In this document: in pieces, positions 26,538-36,927 of the stretch
Layout: every line of letters starts with the position of its first letter
Numbering within the stretch: position 1 is the stretch's first letter
Assembly: GCA_023266875.1 (NCBI GenBank)
Contig: JAHFOJ010000003.1
Span: 38,239-75,210, forward strand
Direction of reading: 5' to 3'
Length of the DNA stretch: 36,972 bases
From: Candidatus Giovannonibacteria bacterium
GTDB taxonomy: Bacteria > Patescibacteriota > Minisyncoccia > JACPKW01 > UBA11713
The notes under the pieces: model-generated
Told to the model about the DNA's origin: nothing
Seen by the model: only the letters and a program-made list of their open reading frames with translations
The model's database searches: none
Program-made: the position numbers and the translations under genes

Positions 26538-27479
26538 ATGTTAAAACAATTTTTTGCATCTCTAAACGTCGCAAAGCGCTGTCGAGCTTATCGTATCGGT
26601 CTTTGGCAATGCCCGCATTTTCTGTTTATATTAATGGGTTTTTTCATAATAGTATCTATACTCATGACTCATTTTGTAGCCGAGCGTTATACGTCGCCAG
26701 AAGTGGAAATCTCGATAGTCTGTATTGTGACCATCGTTCTCTTGGTTATAAGCCACGCCGTTATCAATTCATTCGAAAGGGTTGCCCGTACCTCACAGCT
26801 CAAATCTGAATTTATTAGCATAATTTCTCACGAATTGCGCAATCCTTTGTCTTCCATAAAATGGCAGGTTGATCTTTTAAACGGCGCAAAGCAGGGGATC
26901 GGCGACGCCGAGAGAAAATCTATAACAATAATCGCAGAGCAGAACGAACGCATGATAAGGATGATCAATGACCTCCTTGACGTCTCAAGAATTGAAGACC
27001 GCGCTTTCGGCCTTTCGCCGGAGGTATTCTCTCTAAGCGATCTTACAACCCAAGTGCTTGGAAAATATGAAGGATTTGCGAAAGCTTCTAATCTCAAATT
27101 AATTTTTAACCGTCCCAAAAGCGATTTTAAAGTTAAAGCGGACGAAATTCAGTTCCGAGCCGTCATCTCCAGATTTGTGGATAATGCGATTCGCTATTCC
27201 GCCGCTTCAGGAGAAATTATCTTGACTATAGAAGATTTGGGCGAGCGTGTTCGCTGGTCCATTGCCGACCAAGGCGTAGGTATTCCAGCCCAAGATGTTC
27301 AACATATTTTCTCTAAATTTTTCCGTGCTTCGAATGCTCTTCGCTATCAAACTGAAGGGCTTGGCATAGGGCTTTATGTGACAAAAAACATCATTGAATT
27401 ATCTGGCGGTTCAATTGGCTTCAATACCATCGAAGGGCGCGGCTCAACTTTTTATTTTATTTTGCCCAAACAAAAATAA
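26538..27479 (+). CDS. Membrane sensor histidine kinase
   Basis: Two TM segments, HisKA IISHELRNPLSSIKWQ, HATPase_c DNAIRY...GVGIPAQDVQHIFSKFFR...GLGIGLYVTK. Confidence 0.95.
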   Translation: MLKQFFASLNVAKRCRAYRIGLWQCPHFLFILMGFFIIVSILMTHFVAERYTSPEVEISIVCIVTIVLLVISHAVINSFERVARTSQLKSEFISIISHELRNPLSSIKWQVDLLNGAKQGIGDAERKSITIIAEQNERMIRMINDLLDVSRIEDRAFGLSPEVFSLSDLTTQVLGKYEGFAKASNLKLIFNRPKSDFKVKADEIQFRAVISRFVDNAIRYSAASGEIILTIEDLGERVRWSIADQGVGIPAQDVQHIFSKFFRASNALRYQTEGLGIGLYVTKNIIELSGGSIGFNTIEGRGSTFYFILPKQK

Positions 27480-27483
27480 ATAA

Positions 27484-27873
27484 ATGGCCGACGCACCAAG
27501 CGAAAAAAAAAGAATTCTGGTTGTTGAAGACGATGCCGCGTTATCAATGGCCTTGTCCGTAAAATTAAAGGAGGCTGGTTTTGAAGTTTTCATAGCATCA
27601 GACGGGGAAACTGGGTTTCGAATGGCTGAAGAAAAAAGGCCGGATTTGATCCTGCTCGATTTAATTCTGCCTCGCAAGAATGGATTTAAATTTATGGAAG
27701 AAGCAAGGAGCAAAATTGATTTGAAAAATTTACCGGTAGTGGTATTAACCAATCTTGAATCCAGCTATGATATTGAGCGCGCGTTAACGTTAGGGGCCAC
27801 GGCGTATTTAGTTAAGGCCAACTATTCTTTGTCAGAGGTTGCGAAAAAAATTATCCAGATTTTTGCTAAGTAA
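27484..27873 (+). CDS. Stand-alone receiver-domain response regulator
   Basis: ILVVEDDAALS, DLILLDLILPRKNG, VVLTNLE, AYLVKANY. Confidence 0.95.
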   Translation: MADAPSEKKRILVVEDDAALSMALSVKLKEAGFEVFIASDGETGFRMAEEKRPDLILLDLILPRKNGFKFMEEARSKIDLKNLPVVVLTNLESSYDIERALTLGATAYLVKANYSLSEVAKKIIQIFAK

Positions 27874-27992
27874 TTTTAAATGGATCAAATTAGAAGTTTC
27901 CCAAAATATATTCTCCCATTCTTAGTTGAAGCCTTGGGCGGGTTAGCAAGTAAAGCCGCTCTTTTTGATTATTCAGCTGAACTTCTAACGAG

Positions 27993-29750
27993 ATGAAAAT
28001 CGACAACGAACGTCTAAAAAGCTTCATAATTGATTCGGAGCTTATAGGGAAGAAAGAACTTGATGAGGCCGACAAAAAAGCGGCCAAGACCGGGAAATCA
28101 ATCGGGCAGGTTTTAGTTGCTGAAGGAAAAATCAGCGAAGCAGATTTTGCAAAGCTTCAGGCGTACGTATTGGGGATCCCGTTTGTGAACTTAGAACAGG
28201 AGAAAATTCCAAACGACGTGCTCGCCATAATTCCCGAACCGATCGCGCGCACTCATAACATTATTTCATATAAAAAATCCGGGAATACGTTGGAAGTTGC
28301 GATGCTTGATCCGGAAGATCTGGAGACCATTGAATTCATACGCAAGAAGGCAAATTTGAAAATTGTGCCGCGCCTGACCGATCGGGCTTCAATAAAGCAT
28401 ATTCTTGAGCAATACCGCAAATCTTTGGAAGCGGAATTCGGGGACATTATAAAAAAAGAATCAAGTTCCGCGCTTAAAATTCTCTCTGGCGATGAGGAAG
28501 CATCGGAGCTCGCGGAAGAAGATTTGAAAAAAGCTGCCGAAGATTTGCCTATAGTGAAAATAGTCGATACGCTTTTGCGCCACGCAATAGTGGCGCGAGC
28601 GTCGGACATTCATATCGAGCCTGGTGAGAAGGAAGTAGTCGTTCGATATAGAATTGATGGGATTTTGCATGATGCCATGATTCTTCCGCGCCAAGTCGCT
28701 GCCGGGATTATAGCCAGGATTAAAGTCCTTTCGAATTTAAAGCTTGACGAGCACCGATTGCCGCAGGATGGCAGATTTAAAATTGAAACCGAAATGGAAA
28801 AAGTATCGTTTCGCGTTTCAGTTTTACCGATCTATGAAGGCGAGAAAGCCGTGATGCGCCTTCTGCCGGAAAACTCCAAAGGGTTCACATTAGAATCACT
28901 AGGGCTCCACGGAGAACAACTCGAATTGTTGCACCGCGCGATCAAGCGGCCGGTGGGCATGATTTTGATCACCGGTCCCACAGGTTCCGGAAAAACCACC
29001 ACTCTTTACACCATTCTGGATATTGTAAATACACCGGAAGTAAATATATCTACGATAGAAGATCCGATAGAATATAGAATACCTCGCGTCAACCAGACGC
29101 AGGTTAAGCCGGAAATTGGTTTCAGCTTTGGCACCGGCCTCCGGTCGCTCGTGCGTCAAGATCCGGACATAATAATGGTGGGAGAAATCAGGGACAATGA
29201 AACCGCATCGCTTGCGGTCAACGCCGCGCTGACCGGACATTTGGTTCTCTCGACCTTGCACACAAATTCCGCGGCAGGAACGCTCCCGCGCCTAAGAGAA
29301 ATGGAAGTTGAGCCGTTTTTAATTTCTTCAACGGTGAATATAATTGTAGCTCAGCGTCTTGTCCGCATGCTTTTTAAATCAAAGACTCCATACAAGTTAA
29401 GCAAAGAAGAGATAAAAGAACTTTCGCGCGAGGTTGATGTGGCGCGCATGACAAAATTTTTGCGCGAGGAAAAAGTGATAAAAGCAAGTGAAGATTTTAC
29501 GGACGCTACTTTCTACAAACCAACGCCGACATCCGAATCACCAGACGGTTATCAAGATCGTATCGGGATCCACGAAGTTTTGCCGGTTAATGAATCAATC
29601 AAGCACTTGATAATTTCGAACGCCACCTCTGATGACATCGAAAAGCAGGCAAAATCGGAAGGAATGATGACTATGATGGAAGACGGCTTAATGAAAGCGG
29701 CGCAAGGCATCACAACTATCGAGGAAATCTTGAGAGTGACGAGGGAATAA
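27993..29750 (+). CDS. pilB: Type IV pilus assembly ATPase PilB/GspE
   Basis: GPTGSGKTTTLYTIL Walker A, Asp box, VGEIRDNETASLAVNAALTGHLVLSTLHTN. Confidence 0.96.
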   Translation: MKIDNERLKSFIIDSELIGKKELDEADKKAAKTGKSIGQVLVAEGKISEADFAKLQAYVLGIPFVNLEQEKIPNDVLAIIPEPIARTHNIISYKKSGNTLEVAMLDPEDLETIEFIRKKANLKIVPRLTDRASIKHILEQYRKSLEAEFGDIIKKESSSALKILSGDEEASELAEEDLKKAAEDLPIVKIVDTLLRHAIVARASDIHIEPGEKEVVVRYRIDGILHDAMILPRQVAAGIIARIKVLSNLKLDEHRLPQDGRFKIETEMEKVSFRVSVLPIYEGEKAVMRLLPENSKGFTLESLGLHGEQLELLHRAIKRPVGMILITGPTGSGKTTTLYTILDIVNTPEVNISTIEDPIEYRIPRVNQTQVKPEIGFSFGTGLRSLVRQDPDIIMVGEIRDNETASLAVNAALTGHLVLSTLHTNSAAGTLPRLREMEVEPFLISSTVNIIVAQRLVRMLFKSKTPYKLSKEEIKELSREVDVARMTKFLREEKVIKASEDFTDATFYKPTPTSESPDGYQDRIGIHEVLPVNESIKHLIISNATSDDIEKQAKSEGMMTMMEDGLMKAAQGITTIEEILRVTRE

Positions 29751-29785
29751 GCATAAAATTGAGTAAACTTTGTTAATATAAAGTC

Positions 29786-31006
29786 ATGCCCACGTTTACA
29801 TTTGAAGCCAAGAGTATGGCGGGCGAGGAGCTTAAAGCCACGAGAGAAGCGAAGGATAAATATGATCTTTCGCAGTCGCTTCGCCGTGAGGGGTATGTTT
29901 TGATTAAGGCAGAAGAAGGAAAACAAAATGCGCTTGCGAACATGAACATCAAATTGCCTTCATTTCTTTCTCGCGTGTCTGTGGCTGAAAAAATGCTTTT
30001 CGCGAGAAATCTTGCGGTTATAATCGCGTCAGGGCTCGCGCTCGCCCGAGGGCTTGAGATATTAGCGGAGCAGACGGGGAGCGAAAAATTCAAAGAAGTT
30101 TTGAATGATGTTGTAGCGTCAATTCGAAAGGGAGAGAATTTTGCCGACGCGCTCGCGCGCCACCCAAAAGTTTTCTCCGACCTTTTTCGAGCTATGGTGG
30201 CCTCAGGCGAAAAAACCGGAAAACTTGATGAATCGCTTAAGATTGTGGCGTTCCAGCTGAAGCGAGATTATGATTTGAGGCGAAAGATCCGCGGGGCTAT
30301 GATGTATCCCGCGATAATAATTTTTGCCATGGTGACAATAGGAATACTCATGATGATCTTTGTCGTTCCACAGCTTGTCACCACTTTCGCGGAATTCAAA
30401 ACGGAATTGCCCACGAGCACAAAAATTGTAATAGGCTTTTCTAATATATTATCAAACCATCTTCTTTTGTTTCTCGCCTCGCTCGTAGCCGCGATCTTTG
30501 GGGCAATTGCAATTTTACGAACGCGCCAAGGCAAGAATTTTATGGATTTTGCGGTTCTTCATATACCGGTAATTGGGAAGATCGCTATCAAAGCCAATTC
30601 CGCAAGGACTTGCCGGACTCTGGGGTCGCTTTTGGGTTCTGGGGTTGACGTGCTTGAGTCTTTTTCCATTACTGAAGGCGTTTTGACAAACCATTACTAT
30701 AAAGAGGTCATAGTGGAAGCAAAAATTCTTGTGGAAAAAGGCTCGTCGATTTCAAAAGTTTTCATTGAGCACAGAAAACTTTACCCGATTTTAGTTGGGG
30801 AAATGATGGCGGTTGGCGAAGAGACGGGAAAACTTTCTGAAATGCTTTTCCGGCTTGCGGCTTTTTATGAAAGCGAAGTCTCGCAGGCGACAAAAGATTT
30901 GTCCACCATAATTGAGCCAGTATTAATGATTATTATCGGAATATTTGTCGGCTTCTTCGCGCTTTCAATGATTACGCCTCTCTATGATCTAGCCGGGTCA
31001 ATTTAA
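29786..31006 (+). CDS. pilC: Type IV pilus inner membrane protein PilC/GspF
   Basis: T2SSF repeats; MFARNLAVIIASGLALARGLEIL, MVASGEKTGKLDESL, MMAVGEETGKLSEML. Confidence 0.95.
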   Translation: MPTFTFEAKSMAGEELKATREAKDKYDLSQSLRREGYVLIKAEEGKQNALANMNIKLPSFLSRVSVAEKMLFARNLAVIIASGLALARGLEILAEQTGSEKFKEVLNDVVASIRKGENFADALARHPKVFSDLFRAMVASGEKTGKLDESLKIVAFQLKRDYDLRRKIRGAMMYPAIIIFAMVTIGILMMIFVVPQLVTTFAEFKTELPTSTKIVIGFSNILSNHLLLFLASLVAAIFGAIAILRTRQGKNFMDFAVLHIPVIGKIAIKANSARTCRTLGSLLGSGVDVLESFSITEGVLTNHYYKEVIVEAKILVEKGSSISKVFIEHRKLYPILVGEMMAVGEETGKLSEMLFRLAAFYESEVSQATKDLSTIIEPVLMIIIGIFVGFFALSMITPLYDLAGSI

Positions 31007-31452
31007 TGATGAAAGGAGCTTCTCTTTTTGAAATATTGGTATCGCTCGGCATAGTTCTTTTGTTAGTTGCGATCTTAAGCATGGCGCTCGCCGCTTTCAG
31101 GGAAAATTCACGCTTAACCGAGGCCCAGTCCGGACTTCTTGGGTTAATAAAGGACGCGCGGAGCCGCACGCTTGCGTCTGTGGGCAACACTAATTATGGC
31201 ATCCATTTTGAGGCGTCTCAAGCGGTATTATTTTCCGGTGGCGCTTACGATTCATTAACTTCTTCGAATGAACCTTACATTTTGCCGGCAAATATCGAGA
31301 TAAGTTCTATTAATTTAGGCGGGCCTTCAGAGGTTATTTTCGCGCGTTTGACCGGAGCGGCTTCAAACGCAGGGACAATTGTTATATCGCCGATAACAGA
31401 TTCGGCCAAGACGCGGACTATAACGGTGCTTCCAAGCGGCAATATCCAGTAG
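31006..31452 (+). CDS. Type IV pilin-like (pseudopilin) protein
   Basis: MMKGASLFEILVSLGIVLLLVAILSMAL N-methylation-type N-terminus. Confidence 0.85.
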   Translation: MMKGASLFEILVSLGIVLLLVAILSMALAAFRENSRLTEAQSGLLGLIKDARSRTLASVGNTNYGIHFEASQAVLFSGGAYDSLTSSNEPYILPANIEISSINLGGPSEVIFARLTGAASNAGTIVISPITDSAKTRTITVLPSGNIQ

Positions 31453-31511
31453 CCAAATCCACCACAATTTAAGGTTTGTCTCGCCTCGTTATGTTAAAAT
31501 TGAATTAAGTA

Positions 31512-32006
31512 ATGAAGAGACAAAACTATAAAAAGGGATTTGGCTTGATCGAAATTATTGTTGCGTCGGCAGTTATTGGCCTTGTTTTTTTCTCGCTGAC
31601 TTTCGTTTTTATTTTGGCAAGCAGGTTGGTCCACTCATCTTCCGATCGGGTGCGGGCAAATTTTTTGGCCGAAGAAGGCATTGAAGCAATGCATTTTTTG
31701 CGCGACAAAAGCTGGTCTGGAAATCTTGCGGGACTTTCTTCTGGTATTAATTATTATCTTACGTTTAATTCCGGCACGTCGATTTGGACAATTGGCACTA
31801 CAAATCCCGGAACGATCGACGGACTTTTCACGAGAAAAATTCAAGTTGCGGCGGTGTCGCGTGATAGCTCTGACGATATCGTATCGTCAGGCGGCACAAA
31901 TGATGCTGACTCAAAACTCGTAAAATCAATTGTGACTTGGCTCGGGCGCGGAACAACACAAACAGTTGAAGTGGATACTTATCTCTCTAATATATTTAAC
32001 AATTAA
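31512..32006 (+). CDS. Prepilin-type protein
   Basis: KKGFGLIEIIVASAVIGLVFFSLTFVFILA. Confidence 0.88.
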   Translation: MKRQNYKKGFGLIEIIVASAVIGLVFFSLTFVFILASRLVHSSSDRVRANFLAEEGIEAMHFLRDKSWSGNLAGLSSGINYYLTFNSGTSIWTIGTTNPGTIDGLFTRKIQVAAVSRDSSDDIVSSGGTNDADSKLVKSIVTWLGRGTTQTVEVDTYLSNIFNN

Positions 32007-32007
32007 C

Positions 32008-32484
32008 ATGCGAATGCGAGGATTTACACTATTGGAAATTGTAGTTTATGTGGCGATACTTTCCATTATCACCATCATCACGGTCAGCTCATTTTTATCA
32101 ATGTATCAATCTTTCCTGAAAATAAGAGTGGAGCGCCAGATGACTTCCAATGGCGAATTTGTTCTCGAGCGTATGGCGCGCTCTATCCGTGCAAGTTCCA
32201 ATGTGGACGGCGCTACTTCTGTTTTCGGGATAAGTCCCGGGACACTCAAAGTTGGCACGAATAAGTTTTATTTGTCTGGTGGGACGCTAAAGCTCGATGA
32301 TGGATCAACTATTCAGGATCTATCGTCGGATGCGAGCGTAACTAGCTTGAAATTTTACGACAGCGCATCCGGAAGCACCGGCTCGCATCTGATAAAAATA
32401 GAATTAACTCTTCAAACTGGGTCAGGAAAATTTTTGGAATCCAAAAACTTTTTTGCAAGCGCTGTTATCAGGGGGGCTTATTAA
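32008..32484 (+). CDS. Prepilin-type protein
   Basis: MRMRGFTLLEIVVYVAILSIITIITVSSFLS; start moved to the ATG at 32008. Confidence 0.9.
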   Translation: MRMRGFTLLEIVVYVAILSIITIITVSSFLSMYQSFLKIRVERQMTSNGEFVLERMARSIRASSNVDGATSVFGISPGTLKVGTNKFYLSGGTLKLDDGSTIQDLSSDASVTSLKFYDSASGSTGSHLIKIELTLQTGSGKFLESKNFFASAVIRGAY

Positions 32485-32494
32485 AGAATAAATC

Positions 32495-34252
32495 ATGAAA
32501 CTTGAAACTCAAAAAATAAAACATAACAGCCGTGGCCAGGCAGCGCTATTTGCTATTGTGATAGTCATGGTTTTGATGCTCTCCGCTGTTTCTGGAGCAA
32601 CGGCGCTTGCGCTAAAAGAGACAAACGCGGCATCTCAAAATCTCAAATCACGCTTTGCTTACTTCACTGCCGAAGCTGGGATTGACGATGCGGTCTATCG
32701 CCTTTATCGCGGGAAAAAATTAGGCACTTCATTCGGTCTTAATCTTAATGGAGCAACGTCGAATATAGACATAGGCCAGCCAAGCCAGTCTGAACGTGAA
32801 ATAACTGCAGTCGGCGATATATCCGGAATTGAACGAGCCCTAAAAACAAATATGTCTATAAATTCTGTTGGAGCGAGTTTTTTTTACGGAGTCCAAGTTG
32901 GGCAAGGCGGTCTTTCGATGTCAAACAACGCGACGATTAACGGTAGTGTTTTTTCCGACGGTTCGATAACGGGCGCGAATGGCGCGTCTATTACAGGAGA
33001 TGTTGTAGTCGCCGGGGGCCTTTCATCAGACCCGACAATAGAATGGACAACAAATAATTCTGATCAGAATTTCGCAACAGTTTCAACAAATCGGGATATT
33101 GCGCAATCATTCACAGCAACTGCTTCTGGCGCTTTAAATCAAGTGTCGGTTAATGTCGCAAAAATCGGAGCGCCCGCTTCGAGCCTGACTGTCCGGATTG
33201 CCGCAGACAATGGAGGGAAGCCGTCAACTTCGAGTCTCGCATCGGCTAATATATCCCCATCGAGCGTTGGAACGACAGCATCGTGGATTAATATTTCTTT
33301 TTCGACGGCGCCCAATCTTACAAACGGGGCCGAATATTGGATAATTCTTGATTATGGTTCAAATTCAGCCACGAATTATTGGAATTGGCGAAAGGATTCA
33401 TCTGACGCATATGCTTCAAATACAGGGCGAACTACTTCGGACTGGAGTTCAGGGAGCGCTATTTGGACAAATGTTGGCGGAGATCTTGCATTCCAAATCT
33501 GGATAGGAGGCACGATAACAAAAATTGACACCATGACCATAGGGTCCGTGACCACATCGTCCGCCCATGCGAATTTGTTTGTTAACACAACTGTCCACGG
33601 GTCTAATTGTCCAAATGAATATTGTGTTGTAGACAATCAATCACAAGTTCCATTACCGTTTTCTGACGGGGCTATTCAAGATTTGAAAGATGGCGGTGCT
33701 GCTGGCGGTGTATGCGCTCCTCCGGATTGCGATGCTTCGGGCAACTTGCAAATAACAGGCACAAAAACATATGGACCTAAAAAGATAACCGGAACTTTAA
33801 CAGTCACTAATAATGGAAACCTGACTTTGTCAGGGACTCTATGGGTTGTTGGTGATGTAAACCTCTCGAATAATTGCAAAGTTCATTTGGCATCAGGTTA
33901 TGGAGGTATGTCTGGCGTAATTGTTTCAAATGGAAAAATAACAGTTTCTAACAATTGTATATTTTCTGGTTCCGGAACGGCGGGGAGTTATATTATGCTT
34001 CTCGCGGATAAGAACACGCCTTCGTTAACAACTTTAGAGGTCAGCAATAATTCTTTAGGAGTTGTTTATTATGCGTCACATGGAAAAATAGAATTGGAGA
34101 ATAACGCGGCGGCGAAGGAGGCAACTGGATATGGAATTGAGATGGACAACAATGCGACAGTCACATACGAATCAGGGCTGGCAAACATAAATTTTTCGTC
34201 TGGGCCTTCCGGCGGATGGAGTATTAATTCTTGGGATGAGATCGTGCCATGA
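32495..34252 (+). CDS. Large PilX-like pilus-associated protein with internal beta-sandwich and beta-helix-like regions
   Basis: Hydrophobic N-terminus RGQAALFAIVIVMVLMLSAVSGATALALKE; repetitive GSITGANGASITGDVVVAGG; ~150-aa internal domain (SDQNFATVSTNRDIAQSFTATASG...AFQIWIGG). Confidence 0.75.
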   Translation: MKLETQKIKHNSRGQAALFAIVIVMVLMLSAVSGATALALKETNAASQNLKSRFAYFTAEAGIDDAVYRLYRGKKLGTSFGLNLNGATSNIDIGQPSQSEREITAVGDISGIERALKTNMSINSVGASFFYGVQVGQGGLSMSNNATINGSVFSDGSITGANGASITGDVVVAGGLSSDPTIEWTTNNSDQNFATVSTNRDIAQSFTATASGALNQVSVNVAKIGAPASSLTVRIAADNGGKPSTSSLASANISPSSVGTTASWINISFSTAPNLTNGAEYWIILDYGSNSATNYWNWRKDSSDAYASNTGRTTSDWSSGSAIWTNVGGDLAFQIWIGGTITKIDTMTIGSVTTSSAHANLFVNTTVHGSNCPNEYCVVDNQSQVPLPFSDGAIQDLKDGGAAGGVCAPPDCDASGNLQITGTKTYGPKKITGTLTVTNNGNLTLSGTLWVVGDVNLSNNCKVHLASGYGGMSGVIVSNGKITVSNNCIFSGSGTAGSYIMLLADKNTPSLTTLEVSNNSLGVVYYASHGKIELENNAAAKEATGYGIEMDNNATVTYESGLANINFSSGPSGGWSINSWDEIVP

Positions 34253-35346
34253 GATTTTTAAGCCCCGCGACATTTTTTCCTCCTCCGAAATATTTACTAA
34301 TGCCCGCGGTAGGCATAGATATTTCAGACCGCTCGTTTAAATTTGTCGAATTGCTCGATGATTTGGATCATTTGCGGCTTGGCCGATATGGCGGGCAGAT
34401 AATTCCGGATGGGCTGATAAAATCCGGGGAGATAATAAATAAAGACGGACTCGCTAATTTTTTAAGAGCAAGTCTCTCGGGGTTCAATATCGGTTCGGTC
34501 GCCATTTCTCTGCCGGAAGAGAAAGCTTTTGTGGGGCTTGTAACCATGCCTAAAATGGCCGATTCTGATGTGCGCGGCGCCCTTGAGCTCCAGATAGACG
34601 AGCATGTGCCGCTCGCCGCCGCAGACGTCATATTCGATTATGAAATTATTCCTTCAAAAAATGATTTGGATCATTTGGACTTGGTGCTGATCGCTTTCCC
34701 AAAAAATGTGGTCGAGGCCTATAACGAGGTGGCTAAATTGGCTGGATTTCGTCCGTTGATTTTTGAAATGGAAGCGCAGGCGCTAGCCCGCGCTATTATC
34801 CCGCCGGAAGAAAATGATACGGTTATGATTATCGATTTCGGGCGCACACGTTCCAGCTTTGTGATCGTCTCCGAGAAAATCGTTCGCTTTACTTCTACTG
34901 TGAATGTGGCTGGAAGCGCTTTAGACGAAGCTATTGCCAAAGCATTTAAAGTGGACGTATTCGAGGCGGAGCGAATTAAGAAGGAGAGAGGGCTTGTTCG
35001 GACCAAGGAAAATGAAAGTGTTTTTAACGCTCTTCTCCCCACAGTCTCCGTTATCGAAGATGAAATCGCCAGATATTTGTCATTCTGGAAAAATCATTCG
35101 CAGCACATGCACCGCTCTGAAAGTGATAACGATGTCAAGCGCATTTATCTTACTGGCGGCGACGTTAACCTGGTAGGTTTTCCAGAATATCTTTCATACC
35201 AATTGAATCTTCCAATCACTCGCGCGAATCCGTGGATCAATATAACAGAATTCAACCACTATATTCCCACTATTTCTTACAAGGAATCATTGTCGTACGC
35301 GACAGCTCTCGGGGTGGCGCTTCGAGGTGTTTCATTCGAATCATGA
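34249..35346 (+). CDS. pilM: Type IV pilus assembly protein PilM
   Basis: Actin-like AVGIDISDRSFKFVEL, VMIIDFGRTRSSFVIV, IYLTGGDVNLVGFPEYLS; ATGA overlap with the preceding CDS. Confidence 0.92.
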   Translation: MRFLSPATFFPPPKYLLMPAVGIDISDRSFKFVELLDDLDHLRLGRYGGQIIPDGLIKSGEIINKDGLANFLRASLSGFNIGSVAISLPEEKAFVGLVTMPKMADSDVRGALELQIDEHVPLAAADVIFDYEIIPSKNDLDHLDLVLIAFPKNVVEAYNEVAKLAGFRPLIFEMEAQALARAIIPPEENDTVMIIDFGRTRSSFVIVSEKIVRFTSTVNVAGSALDEAIAKAFKVDVFEAERIKKERGLVRTKENESVFNALLPTVSVIEDEIARYLSFWKNHSQHMHRSESDNDVKRIYLTGGDVNLVGFPEYLSYQLNLPITRANPWINITEFNHYIPTISYKESLSYATALGVALRGVSFES

Positions 35347-35885
35347 TAAATTTATTGCCTTATGATGAAAAAGAGAAAGCCCTAAAAGAACGCTTGCGCC
35401 GCGCCATTGTAGTTTTTTCTTTGGCGCTGGCATCAATATTGCTGATAGGAATAATTTTAATGCTGCCCGCTTATTTTTATTTATTCTTTCAAAAACAGGG
35501 AGTGGAACGACAGTTGCAGGGAGCGGAGCAAGAAGCGGACAAGAGCGAAACAGAAGCTTTAAAAAAGGAAGTCGCCGGCATAAACTCCAAATTGTCTATT
35601 CTTGATAATGCCGGGAAAAGTTCCAAGCCGGTTGCGGGGCTGTTCTCCAAGGTTTTAAGGGCCATGCCCGAAGGTGTAAGCGTTAAATCAATTTCTTATA
35701 GCGCATCCAAAGGGCAGGCGCCAGGATCTATGGCGCTTGACGGCAAAGCTGATACGCGCGACGCGTTTATTCTTTTTAAGAAAAATATTGAAGAATCAGG
35801 CGATTTTTCTAAAATTGAATCTCCAGTTTCAAATCTGCTTTCCGAAAAGGATGTGGATTTCAGCTTAACTCTAACCATTAAATAG
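35343..35885 (+). CDS. pilN: PilN-like protein
   Basis: MINLLPYDEKEKALKERLRRAIVVFSLALASILLIGIIL; ATG at 35343 overlaps the pilM stop. Confidence 0.85.
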   Translation: MINLLPYDEKEKALKERLRRAIVVFSLALASILLIGIILMLPAYFYLFFQKQGVERQLQGAEQEADKSETEALKKEVAGINSKLSILDNAGKSSKPVAGLFSKVLRAMPEGVSVKSISYSASKGQAPGSMALDGKADTRDAFILFKKNIEESGDFSKIESPVSNLLSEKDVDFSLTLTIK

Positions 35886-35887
35886 CC

Positions 35888-36421
35888 ATGTCCGGACTCA
35901 AAAAATATTACTCATTAATCGCGGCGCTTGCGCTTGTATTGGCGCTCGCTATTTTCGGCGCTCTTTTATATTCTAAAATTTCTTCGCTTTATCGAAGTTT
36001 GGTTCTGGTAAAAACTGAAGTTGCGGCGGTAGTTAATCGCGGACAAGGAGAACATGAAGCGGAAGCGATTTTAAAATCGCGGGCAGATGATCTGAAAGCT
36101 ATAGATTATACTTTTGTTAGCGAGTCCTCCATAATAAATTTTATAGAAAAGTTGGAGCAAATTGCCAAAAATAGCAACGTCTCGCTGAAAGTAAGTGCGG
36201 GGAATCCTGTGTCATTAAAGGATAAAATTGGGCCTACATTTTCTCTTGAAGCGTCTGGAGATTTTCAGAACATATTTAGATATCTCTTGCTGCTTGAAAA
36301 CATGCCCTATGAAATTTCGTTTGAAAATGCGAGTATTGTCCCCAAGGTTCCTATTTCAAAAGACTTAAGAGTTGGCGCAGAGGCAAGCTACCAAATCCGG
36401 ATTAAAAGTTATATTTTTTGA
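35888..36421 (+). CDS. pilO: PilO-like protein
   Basis: N-terminal TM and ferredoxin-like region, position after pilN. Confidence 0.75.
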   Translation: MSGLKKYYSLIAALALVLALAIFGALLYSKISSLYRSLVLVKTEVAAVVNRGQGEHEAEAILKSRADDLKAIDYTFVSESSIINFIEKLEQIAKNSNVSLKVSAGNPVSLKDKIGPTFSLEASGDFQNIFRYLLLLENMPYEISFENASIVPKVPISKDLRVGAEASYQIRIKSYIF

Positions 36422-36726
36422 ATATGAAAATTCCCAGTATAAAAATAAATTTTGGAATTAAACAACTGTTGGCCTCTTCCCCAACGCGGTATTGGAATAT
36501 ATTTCTTCTAATTTTTTCGGTTTTGCTGGTGTTGTTTCTAATATTTGACGCGTGGATATTTTTAAAATTTTCTTCCCCTTCGGCTGACGAGAGTGTTATT
36601 GAATCCGGGAGCCAGACTGCAATTATTAAGAAAGGATTATTTGAAGAAGTTTTGCAGAGAATCAAAGAAAAAGAGAAAAAATTTAACAATATCGAGAGCA
36701 ACGCTTCGCTTGAAATACTTCCATAA
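36418..36726 (+). CDS. Hypothetical membrane protein at the end of the pilus operon
   Basis: Single TM; overlaps the previous stop. Confidence 0.65.
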   Translation: MNMKIPSIKINFGIKQLLASSPTRYWNIFLLIFSVLLVLFLIFDAWIFLKFSSPSADESVIESGSQTAIIKKGLFEEVLQRIKEKEKKFNNIESNASLEILP

Positions 36727-36855
36727 ATCTAGTAATATAGCTAAAATTTCCCCTCGTAGTCCCGACGCACCTTTAATTTTTTATAATAATGAAGTCGAGG
36801 ATCCACGATTTTGTAAACAAAATCGGGATTCAACTTCCCCGCCTGCCTACGTTAT

Positions 36856-36927
36856 GCCCCTGTAGTTCAACGGACAGAATAGCTCCCTTCTAAGGAGTAG
36901 ATCCAAGTTCAATTCTTGGCAGGGGCG
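36856..36927 (+). tRNA. tRNA-Arg(TCT)
   Basis: GCCCCTG/CAGGGGC acceptor; anticodon arm GCTCC-CTTCTAA-GGAGT; G73. Confidence 0.93.
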
